Source: Bacteroidales bacterium 6E (GTDB lineage Bacteria > Bacteroidota > Bacteroidia > Bacteroidales > Prolixibacteraceae). Taken from it: DNA of 64,000 nucleotides. Location: the NCBI GenBank assembly GCA_001270045.2, contig DF970666.1:124001-188000 (forward strand). Direction: 5' to 3'. The translations under genes and the position numbers were made by a program. Position 1 is the first letter of the stretch, and each line of letters begins with the position of its first letter. Shown in pieces: positions 9,296 through 18,859 of this stretch. Under the pieces are notes generated by a model. It saw nothing but the letters and a program-made list of their open reading frames with translations, was not told where the DNA came from and did not search any database.

Positions 9296-9303
9296 CAAAA
9301 GTA
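9296..9303 (-). promoter_or_regulatory. -7 promoter box of the heptose kinase gene
   Basis: TACTTTTG on the minus strand fits TAnnTTTG. A start near 9289 leaves about 12 bases before the GTG at 9277 and rules out the TTG at 9307. Confidence 0.4.
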
Positions 9304-9371
9304 ACAAAATTCTCCAGAGTCCTCCTTTTTCGGTTGGCTAACTTATGATATTCCGGCCCAAAAGATAGACT

Positions 9372-11843
9372 TTACATAGGGTCGACATCCACCTGGATGA
9401 CCAGTCCTGAATTGCCAGGCAGCGATTTGACCTGTGCCATGGCCTCACGGATATTTTCCTTCAGTTCAGGTCCTTTCCTGTCGCGCGAAAACTTCATCCA
9501 GATTTCCTTGGTATACCAAAGTTGAATCCTGCCAATCAGGGGATATTCAGGTCCCAGTACCCTTACCTGGACATTTTTTCGTAAGAGATCAGCCAGGAAT
9601 TGGGCGGCATTGTCGACGTTCGATTGGTTTCGGTGCTTGACGATGATCCGGATCAGCCTGAACCAGGGTGGGTAAAAAAATATTTTCCTCTCGGCCATGC
9701 TATCCCGAAAAAACTTCTCGTAATCCTGTTTCACCAATGCCCCTATCACACTGTGCCCTTTTTGGGAGGTTTGGATTACGACCTTCCCTTCCTTTTCGCG
9801 TCTTCCCGACCGGCCACTAACCTGTTGCATCAGCTGGAATGCCCTTTCGTGCGCCCTGAAATCGGGAAAGTTAAGCAGATTGTCGGCATTCAGGATACCC
9901 ACAAGGCTGATGTGTTGGATGTCGAGCCCCTTGGTAACCATTTGGGTGCCTATCACGATGTCAATCTTATGACCTTCGAACTGACGGATCATCCTTTCAA
10001 ACGCGTGTTTCGACCGAGTGGTATCCAAATCCATGCGTGCGATCCGGGCTTCCGGGAAAAGGGCTGCGATTTCATCTTCCACCTTCTCGGTACCCATACC
10101 GCGGGATTTGATATTGGACGAATGGCACCGGTCGCAATTGGTAGGCATCCTCAGGTGGTATCCGCAATAATGGCAGGTCAGCCACCCGCTCTTCTTGTGG
10201 TAGGTCAGGCTGACGTCACAATTCTTGCACATCGGTATCCAGCCACAATCCATACATTCGGTATAAGGCGAATAGCCCCGGCGGTTCTGGAAAAGCACGA
10301 TCTGTTCCCGGTTTTCGAGGGCGGTAACCATGGCCTCATAAAGTTGAGGGGTCAGCATCGACTTCATTTTCCTACGCTTGTAGGCATCCTGGACATCGGC
10401 TATGACGATGGCCGGCAACTTTGACGACCCATGTCTCTTGGTGAGCTTTACCAGTCCATACTTACCGGAGGAGGCATTCAAGTATGACTCAAACGACGGA
10501 GTCGCCGAGCCCAACAGAACGGGGATGCCATGCCGTGCCCCCATGACCACAGCCATGTCACGGGCGTTGTATCTGGGGGAGGGATCCTGTTGTTTGTAAG
10601 AGTTTTCGTGCTCTTCATCCACGATGATCAGTCCGGGATTGGTCATTGGCAAAAAGACGGCCGACCTTGCCCCAAGGATGACTTGTGCTTCCGGATTTCT
10701 CCCTGATGAGTGTTCGAGTACCCGGTTCCATACCTCCACCCGCTCGGCATCGCTCATCTTCGAGTGATACACCAGTACCCTGTTGCCGAAAATCTTTCTG
10801 AGGCGGTGGACAATCTGAGGGGTCAGGGCAATTTCAGGAACAAGGTAAAGAACCTGTTTATTCTGCCTGCAAGCCTCCTCAATGAGGTGAATATAAATCT
10901 CTGTCTTGCCGCTGGCGGTTACGCCATGCAACAGGACAACCCTTTTGTCACTGAGCTGTGCCCTGATTTGGGCGATTGCCTCCATTTGGTCCTTGTTCAA
11001 AAGGTTGATATCGGCTTGTTCGGGCATATCTGTTGTCAGCCGGGAAAGAATTTCCTCGTCCTGTATCAGAATCCCTTTTTTTACAAGCTCCCTGATTGTA
11101 TTATCTGAAAATCTGCCATTTACAAGAAGTTTCTCCCTTGCAATCCCTTTTTGTCCATCGAATGACCCGAATTGGAGAAGGGTCTTGAAATGACTCAGCA
11201 ACCCGGCCTGTTTGGGAGCCCATTTTAGCGAAGCCATCATTAGATTCCATGGTTCCTCCTTGTCGTAAAGAGCATGCAGGCGATATACAGTCCGGGTCTT
11301 TTCATGGTATTTTTCATCAATCTCCTCTTCCACGCTGATCAGCTGCTCTTCGATCATTTTACGCAGGCTCCTCAAGGGGAATAACCCACCTGATTTCATC
11401 TGCAGTTCCTTGATGGGGATTGGTTTTTCCCTAACTCTTTGCAGGATTTCCACTTCTTCAGGTGTAAGTGGCATCGATTCTGACACTGGTCCGGGATAGA
11501 GTGTTGAAGTGCTTTCCAGTTTCAGGGCAGAAGGCAGAGCCGCCTTCATGACGTCACCCATGGGGGCCATATAATAATCAGAAATCCATTGCCAGAGCTC
11601 GAAATTGACAGGGAAAATCACCTCATTGTCATCGATTACAGCTTCCACCAGTTTGATATCCACCCCATCGGGGGCCTTATCGGAAACTGAATACACCAGT
11701 CCGGAATAAAACTTCCTTGCCCCGAATTGAACGATCACCCGGATTCCTGGTTTTACGACAGAAACCAGTTCATCCGGAATGCGGTATGTAAACCGGTCAT
11801 AAAGAGGTAAAGGTAGAATGACTTCGGCGAAGCTTTCGATCAT
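9372..11843 (-). CDS. priA: Primosomal replication helicase PriA
   Basis: This 823-residue protein has the full PriA layout: an N-terminal DNA-binding part (FAEVILPLPLYDRFTYRIPD), Walker A HGVTASGKTEIY (about 305-316), DEEH box, a zinc module with eight cysteines in CMDCGWIPMCKNC and CHYCGY...CDRCHS, and the helicase C-terminal motifs IGTQMVTKGLD and QVSGRSGRREKEG. It restarts stalled replication forks. Length is slightly above the E. coli 732, as usual in Bacteroidota. It is read away from ispH with a 51-base gap. Confidence 0.95.
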   Translation of the reverse strand: MIESFAEVILPLPLYDRFTYRIPDELVSVVKPGIRVIVQFGARKFYSGLVYSVSDKAPDGVDIKLVEAVIDDNEVIFPVNFELWQWISDYYMAPMGDVMKAALPSALKLESTSTLYPGPVSESMPLTPEEVEILQRVREKPIPIKELQMKSGGLFPLRSLRKMIEEQLISVEEEIDEKYHEKTRTVYRLHALYDKEEPWNLMMASLKWAPKQAGLLSHFKTLLQFGSFDGQKGIAREKLLVNGRFSDNTIRELVKKGILIQDEEILSRLTTDMPEQADINLLNKDQMEAIAQIRAQLSDKRVVLLHGVTASGKTEIYIHLIEEACRQNKQVLYLVPEIALTPQIVHRLRKIFGNRVLVYHSKMSDAERVEVWNRVLEHSSGRNPEAQVILGARSAVFLPMTNPGLIIVDEEHENSYKQQDPSPRYNARDMAVVMGARHGIPVLLGSATPSFESYLNASSGKYGLVKLTKRHGSSKLPAIVIADVQDAYKRRKMKSMLTPQLYEAMVTALENREQIVLFQNRRGYSPYTECMDCGWIPMCKNCDVSLTYHKKSGWLTCHYCGYHLRMPTNCDRCHSSNIKSRGMGTEKVEDEIAALFPEARIARMDLDTTRSKHAFERMIRQFEGHKIDIVIGTQMVTKGLDIQHISLVGILNADNLLNFPDFRAHERAFQLMQQVSGRSGRREKEGKVVIQTSQKGHSVIGALVKQDYEKFFRDSMAERKIFFYPPWFRLIRIIVKHRNQSNVDNAAQFLADLLRKNVQVRVLGPEYPLIGRIQLWYTKEIWMKFSRDRKGPELKENIREAMAQVKSLPGNSGLVIQVDVDPM

Positions 11844-11894
11844 GGCAGAAAGATGAGCAGGTAAATTTAACAGAATCGGATGGAGTATCCAATT

Positions 11895-12755
11895 TCAGGT
11901 GGCCTTTTGTATGGCTTCCGCCACCTTTTCCATCAGCCACATGGGTGTTGAGGTTGCCCCACAGATTCCTACGCTGTTTGCATCCCTGAACCAATTGGTA
12001 TCCAGGTCTATGGGTGAGGCCACAAAATGGCTGTTGGGATTGATGGCACTCACTTCCCCGAAAAGGGCCTGCCCATTGGAGCTTTTTCGGCCAGCCACAA
12101 AGATTATGACATCATGACGTTTGGCGAATTCCTGCAGATGTGGACCGCGGTTGGAGACCTGACGGCAAACCGTATCCCTGATTTCAATCGGTACATTGTC
12201 GGCAGCCCTAAGTTTCACGAGTTCGGCCAGCATCCTGAATTCATTCAGCGGCTTGGTTGTTTGTGAATAGAGGGAAATTGGGCGTGTGAAGTCAATTTTG
12301 TCAACTTCATCGAGCGAACTGATGATGAGTGCCTGGTTGCCGGTTTGGCCATTCAAACCGATGACCTCTGCATGGCCTGGCTTTCCGAAGATGACGACCT
12401 GGCCATTCTGCTGTTGCTGAAGCTCAAAAGAGGCACGGATTTTATTCTGGAGCTGCAGTACAATCGGACAGGTGGCATCTACCAGCTCGATATCGTTTTG
12501 CCGCGCATATTCATATGTTTCAGGCGGTTCGCCATGTGCCCTGATCAATACCCTGCATTTGTGCATGGTAAAAAACTCCTCCCGGCTGATGGTGACCATG
12601 CCTTGATTCGCCAGGCGATTGACTTCCTCTCCATTGTGGACGATATCGCCCAGGCAATAAAGTGTTTCACTGTCGGTCAGCTCATTTTCGGCTTTGGCGA
12701 TGGCTTTGACAACCCCAAAACAGAAGCCTGATTTTTTATCGATTTCAACGATCAT
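11895..12755 (-). CDS. ispH: 4-hydroxy-3-methylbut-2-enyl diphosphate reductase
   Basis: This 286-residue protein has the three cluster-binding cysteines in SGFCFGVVKA (Cys about 12), DATCPIVLQLQ (about 95) and GICGATSTPMWLM (about 263), plus IRAHGEPPETY with the substrate-binding His. It performs the last step of the MEP isoprenoid pathway. Its start lies inside the 3' end of cmk (11-base overlap), so the two are translationally coupled; LytB/IspH and Cmk are commonly linked in Bacteroidota. Confidence 0.94.
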   Translation of the reverse strand: MIVEIDKKSGFCFGVVKAIAKAENELTDSETLYCLGDIVHNGEEVNRLANQGMVTISREEFFTMHKCRVLIRAHGEPPETYEYARQNDIELVDATCPIVLQLQNKIRASFELQQQQNGQVVIFGKPGHAEVIGLNGQTGNQALIISSLDEVDKIDFTRPISLYSQTTKPLNEFRMLAELVKLRAADNVPIEIRDTVCRQVSNRGPHLQEFAKRHDVIIFVAGRKSSNGQALFGEVSAINPNSHFVASPIDLDTNWFRDANSVGICGATSTPMWLMEKVAEAIQKAT

Positions 12756-13449
12756 TTCTTTCTATCAATTCGATTGCTTTCCGGTAAGCCCAATCCAACT
12801 GTTCATCGGGGGTAAGGTGGCTGTTGTCAAGCACCACAGCGTCGATCGCCTGGCGTAACGGGCTTTCCTCTCGGTTTTGGTCAATGTGGTCACGGCTTTC
12901 GATGTTCTTCCTGATCTCATCCAGACTGACTTCCAAACCCTTTTGAAATAATTCCAGGTATCGCCTTTGTGCCCTGATTTCGGGAGAGGCGGTCATGAAA
13001 ATTTTCAGTTCGGCATTGGGAAAGACGACGGTTCCGATATCACGGCCATCCATCACTATGCCTTTTTCCTGACCCATGCGTTGTTGCTGCCTTACCATCT
13101 CGTGACGAACCTCACGTATGGCACTCACAGGACTCACATTTTCCGAGACCTCCAGTTTGCGAATCTCTTCCTCCACGTTTTCGCCGTTGAGAAAAGTGGT
13201 GTTCTTCTCGGTCTCCCGATCATATTGAAAGGTGATATTGATTTGGCCGAGGCTATTGATAATCGCTTCCTCGTCGGGTATCAGGTCTTTGACCAGATGA
13301 TGGCGAAGTGCATAAAGCGTGACAGCCCTGTACATGGCACCACTGTCGATGAAAGCGTAGCCCAGTTTTCGGGCCAGTGATTTGGCAAGCGTGCTCTTGC
13401 CGCATGAAGAATATCCGTCGATGGCAATGACTATCTTTTTCTCAGGCAT
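12745..13449 (-). CDS. cmk: Cytidylate kinase
   Basis: This 234-residue protein has the P-loop AIDGYSSCGKSTLAKSLARK (Walker A GYSSCGKST), then FIDSGAMYRAVTLYAL, VMDGRDIGTVVFPNAELKIF and RDHIDQNREESPLRQA, the CMP-binding and lid motifs of Cmk. It phosphorylates CMP and dCMP with ATP in the cytosol. It is the first gene of the cmk-ispH pair. The leader of about 39 bases holds a short GC hairpin (CCGGA...TCCGG). Confidence 0.94.
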   Translation of the reverse strand: MPEKKIVIAIDGYSSCGKSTLAKSLARKLGYAFIDSGAMYRAVTLYALRHHLVKDLIPDEEAIINSLGQINITFQYDRETEKNTTFLNGENVEEEIRKLEVSENVSPVSAIREVRHEMVRQQQRMGQEKGIVMDGRDIGTVVFPNAELKIFMTASPEIRAQRRYLELFQKGLEVSLDEIRKNIESRDHIDQNREESPLRQAIDAVVLDNSHLTPDEQLDWAYRKAIELIERNDR

Positions 13450-13494
13450 AAGTATTCATATTGTGCCGTCCGGACCCCTGATCCGGCTGTCGGA

Positions 13495-13502
13495 CAAAGA
13501 TA
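13495..13502 (-). promoter_or_regulatory. -7 promoter box of cmk-ispH
   Basis: TATCTTTG on the minus strand fits TAnnTTTG, about 46 bases before the cmk ATG. Confidence 0.4.
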
Positions 13503-13535
13503 CGTTTCTTTTTTAAAAAGGACAGGAAGGTCTGT

Positions 13536-14573
13536 TTAATAGAGATTATTGCTGATGTTAAATGCGAGAGAGAAATGGTTCGAAGAACCCGCGATATGAT
13601 AACGGGTATTGGCGTAATCGAGCCTGAAACGTTTGATTTTAACCCCAAAACCCATAGAGAAACCAACGGTCGACAGTCGTTCTTCCACCTTGAGTTCCTG
13701 CCTTAAATGATAGTTATATCCGGCTCGAAGGGTAAAATGGGGCGATGGCATCACTTCGAGTCCCCAAATCAGGTGACGCATGAACTGTTTTCCGAAACTT
13801 TCGGCGGGTTCAAGAAAAAGTTCTTCCCCCTCAGGTTCCTGCATGCTTTTCTCGGGAACGCCCAATGTCCAGTTGTTCAGGTTGTGGGCCGTCAGCGAAA
13901 ACTGAATTGGTGCGTATGCCAGTCGATGCGTGAATCCTGCCTGGACATCGAATGGCAGGGACTCCTTTTCACCGTTATCATAGTATGTGGTAACCTGGGT
14001 CCCGAAATTTCGGGCCGCCAGTCCTGCCATAGTCCTGCCGTTTTTTGCCGACCATGCCATTCCTGCATCGAAAGCCATTCCGAATGACTGGTATTTTTCG
14101 AAGACCGAAAGGACAGGCTTGATGTTGATTCCATACCTAAGCCGCTGGTAATGATGTGACCAGATCAGGTTTAGGGCGTATTCGGCAGCCTTGAACTGGA
14201 TTCCAGTGACTTCGCCTTCTTCGTTGGCCTCGGTGAAATTTCCATAATTGATATAATGCATTCCGGCTGCCACAGTTCCAAATTTGGGTAAAGGAACCGC
14301 ATATGATGCATATCCGTAATTAATGTCGGTCATGTAATTGACATAATTGACCAGTACCTTGAGGGCCATATTGGAATGCAAGAGAGCCGGATTATGGTAG
14401 GGGAGGTTCAGGTCGGTCGAATCCATGAGTGAAACATGGTTTCCCCCGAGGGATGCCACCCTTGCTGAGTTGGTCAGCGACAGGAACCTGTATGTATTCT
14501 CCCCGCCGATTTGTGCGGCAGACTGGAAATACAGCAGCAAAAAGAAGAGGCAGAAGATCGCGAAATGTCGCAT
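13536..14573 (-). CDS. porQ: PorQ-like type IX secretion system outer-membrane protein
   Basis: This 345-residue protein has a signal peptide ending near SAAQIGG and then the PorQ signature ENTYRFLSLTNSARVASLGG followed by HVSLMDSTDLNLPYHNPALL. The rest alternates beta strands and ends in FSLAFNISNNLY, an outer-membrane end with terminal aromatic residue. PorQ belongs to the attachment-complex side of the T9SS and is related to PorV/FadL barrels. No other por gene adjoins it here; scattered T9SS genes are normal in Bacteroidota. Confidence 0.82.
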   Translation of the reverse strand: MRHFAIFCLFFLLLYFQSAAQIGGENTYRFLSLTNSARVASLGGNHVSLMDSTDLNLPYHNPALLHSNMALKVLVNYVNYMTDINYGYASYAVPLPKFGTVAAGMHYINYGNFTEANEEGEVTGIQFKAAEYALNLIWSHHYQRLRYGINIKPVLSVFEKYQSFGMAFDAGMAWSAKNGRTMAGLAARNFGTQVTTYYDNGEKESLPFDVQAGFTHRLAYAPIQFSLTAHNLNNWTLGVPEKSMQEPEGEELFLEPAESFGKQFMRHLIWGLEVMPSPHFTLRAGYNYHLRQELKVEERLSTVGFSMGFGVKIKRFRLDYANTRYHIAGSSNHFSLAFNISNNLY

Positions 14574-14599
14574 AAACCGATTGATTTGTTCGATAACGC

Positions 14600-14607
14600 C
14601 AAATATA
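14600..14607 (-). promoter_or_regulatory. -7 promoter box of porQ
   Basis: TATATTTG on the minus strand fits TAnnTTTG. The leader to the ATG at 14573 would be about 20 bases, and the box lies just beyond the stop of the upstream gene. Confidence 0.4.
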
Positions 14608-14608
14608 T

Positions 14609-15109
14609 CTATTTATTTTCTTTCAGTTCTTCCATGATGGCACAAACCACCGGACAGGTTTCACAATTCCTGAGTGAGAGGTCGAGGATCTGGTAGAACC
14701 TTTTACGGTCGGTGTGCGGATATTCCCTGCAGGCTCTCGGACGCTGCTCATAAACCATGCAGTAGTTGTCGGGCATCAAGAAAGGACAGGGATGGCTTTT
14801 AAAAACCAGGTCTCCATCCTCATCGGAGAGGATATACTGCGCCTCAAAATCGGCCACTTTCAACTTCAGGTAGCGGGCCAGTCTTTCCACATCGGCAGGA
14901 ATCAGTCGGGGACCAATGGTTTTGCAGCAGTTGGCACAATCGAGGCAACTAAAATTATCGAATGCCTCCTCGTGCAAGGCATGAACCTTTTCATCCAGCT
15001 GCGGGGGCTTTTTCTTTTTAAGCTGACGGATTACTGGAAGCAACTCCTTCATGTTCCGGTCGACCCTGATTTTCAGTTCGTCAGGGGTTTGATATATGAT
15101 TTTTTTCAT
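14609..15109 (-). CDS. YkgJ-type cysteine-cluster protein
   Basis: With the ATG at 15109 the protein has 166 residues and overlaps the transporter stop by four bases (ATGA). It carries a putative metal site: FSCLDCANCCKTIGPRL, then HPCPFLMPDNYCMVYEQRPRACREYPHTD and RNCETCPVVC. This CxxCxxCC...C...C pattern is the zinc/iron-chelating CxxCxxCC family (YkgJ), whose role is unknown. The coupling to a DMT transporter suggests one transcript, but no functional link is evident. Confidence 0.8.
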   Translation of the reverse strand: MKKIIYQTPDELKIRVDRNMKELLPVIRQLKKKKPPQLDEKVHALHEEAFDNFSCLDCANCCKTIGPRLIPADVERLARYLKLKVADFEAQYILSDEDGDLVFKSHPCPFLMPDNYCMVYEQRPRACREYPHTDRKRFYQILDLSLRNCETCPVVCAIMEELKENK

Positions 15110-16017
15110 GAAGCGCTGATGATCTTTTTCCTTCGCCACCTGACCTGTGCGAGGAAAAGCCCGGCAATCACGATGGCAATTCCGGTAGCAGCCTGACCCG
15201 AAAGTTTGTCACCCAGCACAAACCAGGCAAAAATGGCCACAAATACCGGGATAAGGTTGATGAAAGTATTTGATCGGTTAATTCCGATATTCCTGACACT
15301 GTAGGTGAAGAAGATAAAAGCCAGTGAAGAGGCAAATACCGACAACAGGATGATGGAAGTGAAAGCTTCCCTGTGGAATGGTGTCGCGATGAAATCGCGT
15401 GATTCAAAGACAAGCCAGAAAGGCAGGAACATGATGATTCCGAAGAGGTTCTGGTAGCTGATTATGGTAAAGGTATTGTAACGAAAGGCCAATTTACGGA
15501 GAACAGTTGAATAGGCGATGGCAGCGATCACGGCAAGCACTTCAAGCATGACTCCGAGGGGTGAGGCCGAAAATGATAGGTCATCGTTAAGGATTACGAG
15601 ACAAACCCCAAGGAATGATATGGCCAACCCGATCACATTCATCAGACTGAGCCGTTCCTTAAAGAAATAATAGGCAGATATTGGTGCCAGAAGGGGAATG
15701 GTGGCAACAATGACTGCCGCGACAGTCGAGGATACATAAAGCAGTCCGTAACTTTCGCCCATAAAGTACAGGAATGGTTCAAAAAAAGCCAGCAGCACAA
15801 AAATGCCGATGTCTTTCTTTGCGATGAACTGCAGCCTACGGATGATGAACATGAAGCTGAAAAGCAGAACCACGGAAATGACCAACCGTAGCAGGACCAC
15901 AGTCAGTGGACCATAAGCCTGATAAGCCACCTTTACCCATACAAAGGAGAAGCTCCAGAATATCATGGCCAGCAAGGCAGCCCCTATTGGTAATAAATCG
16001 CGGTGTTTTTGCATCAT
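15106..16017 (-). CDS. EamA/DMT-family transporter (RhaT-like)
   Basis: This 303-residue protein has ten hydrophobic segments in two EamA repeats, the first beginning AALLAMIFWSFSFVWVKVAY and the second with IAAIAYSTVLRKLAF. EamA transporters export or import small metabolites; the substrate cannot be predicted. The frame is open to 16074, but a TAATTTTG box at 16035-16042 would place the transcript start near 16028, so the ATG at 16017 (or 16014) is preferred. It is translationally coupled to the cysteine-cluster gene. Confidence 0.85.
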   Translation of the reverse strand: MMQKHRDLLPIGAALLAMIFWSFSFVWVKVAYQAYGPLTVVLLRLVISVVLLFSFMFIIRRLQFIAKKDIGIFVLLAFFEPFLYFMGESYGLLYVSSTVAAVIVATIPLLAPISAYYFFKERLSLMNVIGLAISFLGVCLVILNDDLSFSASPLGVMLEVLAVIAAIAYSTVLRKLAFRYNTFTIISYQNLFGIIMFLPFWLVFESRDFIATPFHREAFTSIILLSVFASSLAFIFFTYSVRNIGINRSNTFINLIPVFVAIFAWFVLGDKLSGQAATGIAIVIAGLFLAQVRWRRKKIISAS

Positions 16018-16034
16018 TTGTAAACTTGTGGCGA

Positions 16035-16042
16035 CAAAATTA
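16035..16042 (-). promoter_or_regulatory. -7 promoter box of the EamA transporter gene
   Basis: TAATTTTG on the minus strand fits TAnnTTTG and leaves about 11 bases to the ATG at 16017. It decides the start. Confidence 0.4.
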
Positions 16043-16177
16043 GAAAAATTGGGGCTACAGGTTTTAGGATTCATGAATTCGTTCTATTTTTACATATGAT
16101 AAACCACTTCAGTCAATCATTTAAACCAAATAATTAACAAGCGGTACTTTGTGCCCAAATTAAAATTACCAACGATT

Positions 16178-17050
16178 ATGAGGAAATTTACTACTATCAG
16201 GACGTATGTCATCGCGATGCTGTTTGCCGGTTTCGCATCAGGTTTCGTTTCCTGCGAAAAGCCTGTGGAACAGAAAAATGTTGGTCTTCAACTCTATTCC
16301 CTTCGGGATGCCATGGGACAGGACGTGAAAGGTACTGTAGAAAAAGTCGGGACCATGGGGTACAAATTTGTGGAAGCTGCCGGCTACAGCGACGGCAAAT
16401 TCTATGGAATGGATCCTGTCGAGTTTAAAACCCTGTGCGAAACCAACGGATTACAGTTCCTGGGGTCGCATACCGGTCGTGATCTTCCCGAGGAAGGTGG
16501 CTGGGATGAAACCATGGCCTGGTGGGACCAGTGTATCGATGCACATGCCGCAGCCGGCGTGAAATGGATCGTCCAGCCTTGGATGGGACGCGTGGGATAT
16601 GAAAGCCTCGAGGGATTGAAGAAATATTGCGAATACTGGAACGCCGTTGGCGAAAAGTGTAACGCCAAAGGCATCCGGTTCGGATATCATAACCATGACA
16701 AGGAATTCACCGAGCTCGAAGGACAGGTCATTTATGACTTTATGCTCGAAAATATGGATGCCGATAAGGTAATGTTCCAGCTCGATGTATACTGGTGTGT
16801 GGTTGGTGGCAAAAATCCCGTCGATTATTTCAAAAAATATCCCGGACGTTTCGAAGTATGGCACATCAAGGACAAAGCCGAACTGGGTGCCAGTGGCACC
16901 ATGGATTTTGAGTCCTACTGGGCCGAGGCAGCGACTTCAGGCATGAAATACGGCGTGGTTGAGGTTGAGGAATATAACATGGATCCATTCGAAAGTGTAA
17001 AGGTTAGCCTTGACTACCTTAATAATTCGCCCTTTGTGGTTCTGCCATAA
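16178..17050 (+). CDS. Exported sugar isomerase/epimerase-like TIM-barrel lipoprotein
   Basis: From ATG 16178 the protein has 290 residues. A signal segment ends in GFVSC, a lipobox, so the enzyme is probably anchored in the periplasm. The mature part is an AP-endonuclease-2 (xylose-isomerase-like) barrel: VGLQLYSLRDAM, GYKFVEAAGYSDGKFYGM, RFGYHNHDKEF, MFQLDVYWCVVGG and WHIKDK, which hold the Glu, His and Asp residues of the metal site. Exported members occur with 3-keto-sugar and inositol pathways in Bacteroidota, and a DUF1080 protein is encoded at 47.6 kb. The substrate is unknown. Confidence 0.82.
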   Translation: MRKFTTIRTYVIAMLFAGFASGFVSCEKPVEQKNVGLQLYSLRDAMGQDVKGTVEKVGTMGYKFVEAAGYSDGKFYGMDPVEFKTLCETNGLQFLGSHTGRDLPEEGGWDETMAWWDQCIDAHAAAGVKWIVQPWMGRVGYESLEGLKKYCEYWNAVGEKCNAKGIRFGYHNHDKEFTELEGQVIYDFMLENMDADKVMFQLDVYWCVVGGKNPVDYFKKYPGRFEVWHIKDKAELGASGTMDFESYWAEAATSGMKYGVVEVEEYNMDPFESVKVSLDYLNNSPFVVLP

Positions 17051-17142
17051 AGATCCTTGATATATTAGTGGACATTCAGCAAGTGTGCAGCACCTGATGC
17101 CTGCCGAGTTGAAAGGTCAATTATTCTGCTGAATATAAAAGG

Positions 17143-17175
17143 GAATGCCGGGTTGGAAGTCCGGCATTCTTTTTT
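17143..17175 (+). terminator. Rho-independent terminator after the isomerase gene
   Basis: GAATGCCGG pairs with CCGGCATTC around a 9-base loop and is followed by a T run. Confidence 0.75.
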
Positions 17176-17218
17176 CCCGTAAACTTTTAATTCGGGTACA
17201 GACTCAACTTCATCCTAC

Positions 17219-17845
17219 TTAAAACATGCCCAATTTGACCGTTAAACCAACAGTTGCCGTATTTAGAACAGTTGGAGAGGTAGCGATCATGTCAATTTTG
17301 GTAGTGAACCGATGGCTGGCAAAGGCAGCTACCCTGAGATATCGTGTAAAGTTAAATTCTACCTCTACAGAGGGTTCAATCAGCATGAACCCGTCCTGTT
17401 TCTGGGGATCCCATGGTTCCCAGCCATGCCATCCCTGCGATTCGATAATGGCCAGTCCGCCACCCCCAAACAATATGGGGAAAGACACGTGGACCGGCTT
17501 CTTGTAACCGATGACAGGCTCAATGAAGATCCCGCCATAACCCCCGGCCAGGCTATATGCCAGTGGATTGCCTTCAACGATCTGGTGATATTTGATGTCG
17601 TTGACAAATCCGGTACCGCTTATTCCTATGGCCAGCATGCGACCCAGGATGATCCCGCCCCTGCCGCCAGCCGTAAAGGCATCTTTGGCATCCAGGGTGG
17701 TATACCCCATCGAAAAGGCACCGTAAAAGCCTAGTCCGTCACCTTTGTCAAATAATGTTTCAATCTCTCTACCCCTTTTTTCCTCCTGGGCCATGGCTGC
17801 CACTGTCATGACCGACATCAGCAGAATCAACATTGTCTTCTTCAT
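17219..17845 (-). CDS. Hypothetical outer-membrane beta-barrel protein
   Basis: From ATG 17845 this 208-residue protein starts with a signal peptide (KKTMLILLMSVMTVAAMAQ). The mature part has alternating glycine/aromatic beta-strand pattern (GFYGAFSMGYTTLD, GGRGGIILGRMLAIGISGTG, YLRVAAFASHRF) and ends TVGLTVKLGMF, a typical C-terminal barrel strand. It resembles generic OmpW/porin-family proteins of Bacteroidota. It stands alone between the terminator at 17143 and the DUF2807 gene. Confidence 0.6.
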   Translation of the reverse strand: MKKTMLILLMSVMTVAAMAQEEKRGREIETLFDKGDGLGFYGAFSMGYTTLDAKDAFTAGGRGGIILGRMLAIGISGTGFVNDIKYHQIVEGNPLAYSLAGGYGGIFIEPVIGYKKPVHVSFPILFGGGGLAIIESQGWHGWEPWDPQKQDGFMLIEPSVEVEFNFTRYLRVAAFASHRFTTKIDMIATSPTVLNTATVGLTVKLGMF

Positions 17846-18001
17846 GTAATAAAAGTTTTTAGTTTTCAATGGCTAAATAATTAACTGAATGTGAATGAGT
17901 ATGTCGCTATGTATCTGCATTACAGTTGCATACACATTTCGCGAAATTATTGAAATGGAGAATGATAATAAATTGATGGAAGTCAATAAATTAGGGTGAG
18001 C

Positions 18002-18724
18002 CTAAAACTCCCTGATGACTTTTCCTGAGCCGGATATCTGGGTTTGCACACTGGGCGTACCGATATAATATACATATCCGCTCCCTGAAATGGCTGCTTG
18101 AAGTGATCGTGAAATTTTTACGAACATGTCGCCAGATCCCGAAATATTGGCGATACACTCCCGTAACTGAAGATCGTAGGCATATATTTTCCCGGATCCG
18201 CTTATGGTCATGCGGGCTTCATTTACATTTCCAAAGATTTCGACATTTCCTGAACCCGAAATTACGATATCCGCTGATCGTGCATTTATGGCGGTGGCGA
18301 TGGTTCCCGAACCTGATATCACGGTTTTGAATGTGTCGATATTGAACATTCCAGTGGTGATTTCGCCTGATCCACTCAGCCTTACTGCCTCAAGAATGGG
18401 AGTGGTAATGTAGATTTCAATGGGACGTGTGTTTTTAAGGCTATGAATGCCGGCCACTGAAAGGTTTAGATTACCATTACGTACATCGGTTTCGATATAG
18501 GGCAGCAGGTTGCTTTCTGCATTTACCACCACTTCATGTTTGGTTCCCGAGGTAATGTGAACAATGAAATTTCCGCTGTGGTTTACTTCACTGAATGGCG
18601 TCACGAACCTGGTTTCGGAATCCAAAATTCCGTTTCCACGGATAAATAGATCATCCACACAACCGGTAACCGTAACAAACAGGAGAATGGCACCTGCAAG
18701 GCGATAAACAAGATGTTTTTTCAT
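18002..18724 (-). CDS. DUF2807 (head GIN) lipoprotein
   Basis: This 240-residue protein has a signal with lipobox TVTGC (Cys about 22). From about residue 50 it is a beta-helix-like DUF2807 domain with regularly spaced SGSG turns (RLSGSGEIT, VISGSGTIA, VISGSGNVE, TISGSGKIY, NISGSGDMF, AISGSGYVY, QISGSGKV). It is a predicted outer-membrane lipoprotein of unknown role; DUF2807 proteins are abundant in Bacteroidota and may act as adhesins or stress-envelope proteins. It has its own short upstream region next to tRNA-His. Confidence 0.8.
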   Translation of the reverse strand: MKKHLVYRLAGAILLFVTVTGCVDDLFIRGNGILDSETRFVTPFSEVNHSGNFIVHITSGTKHEVVVNAESNLLPYIETDVRNGNLNLSVAGIHSLKNTRPIEIYITTPILEAVRLSGSGEITTGMFNIDTFKTVISGSGTIATAINARSADIVISGSGNVEIFGNVNEARMTISGSGKIYAYDLQLRECIANISGSGDMFVKISRSLQAAISGSGYVYYIGTPSVQTQISGSGKVIREF

Positions 18725-18859
18725 GGCTATAATTGTTAAAATTGTTTAAATCTGTTTTCTGATGTTGTTATGACGCCTGAAAATCAAAAACGTTGCGGGA
18801 GATTTGAAAAAAAGCGATAATTTTTCGAAAAAAATGGATTGAAAAATTTGAACCGGCAG

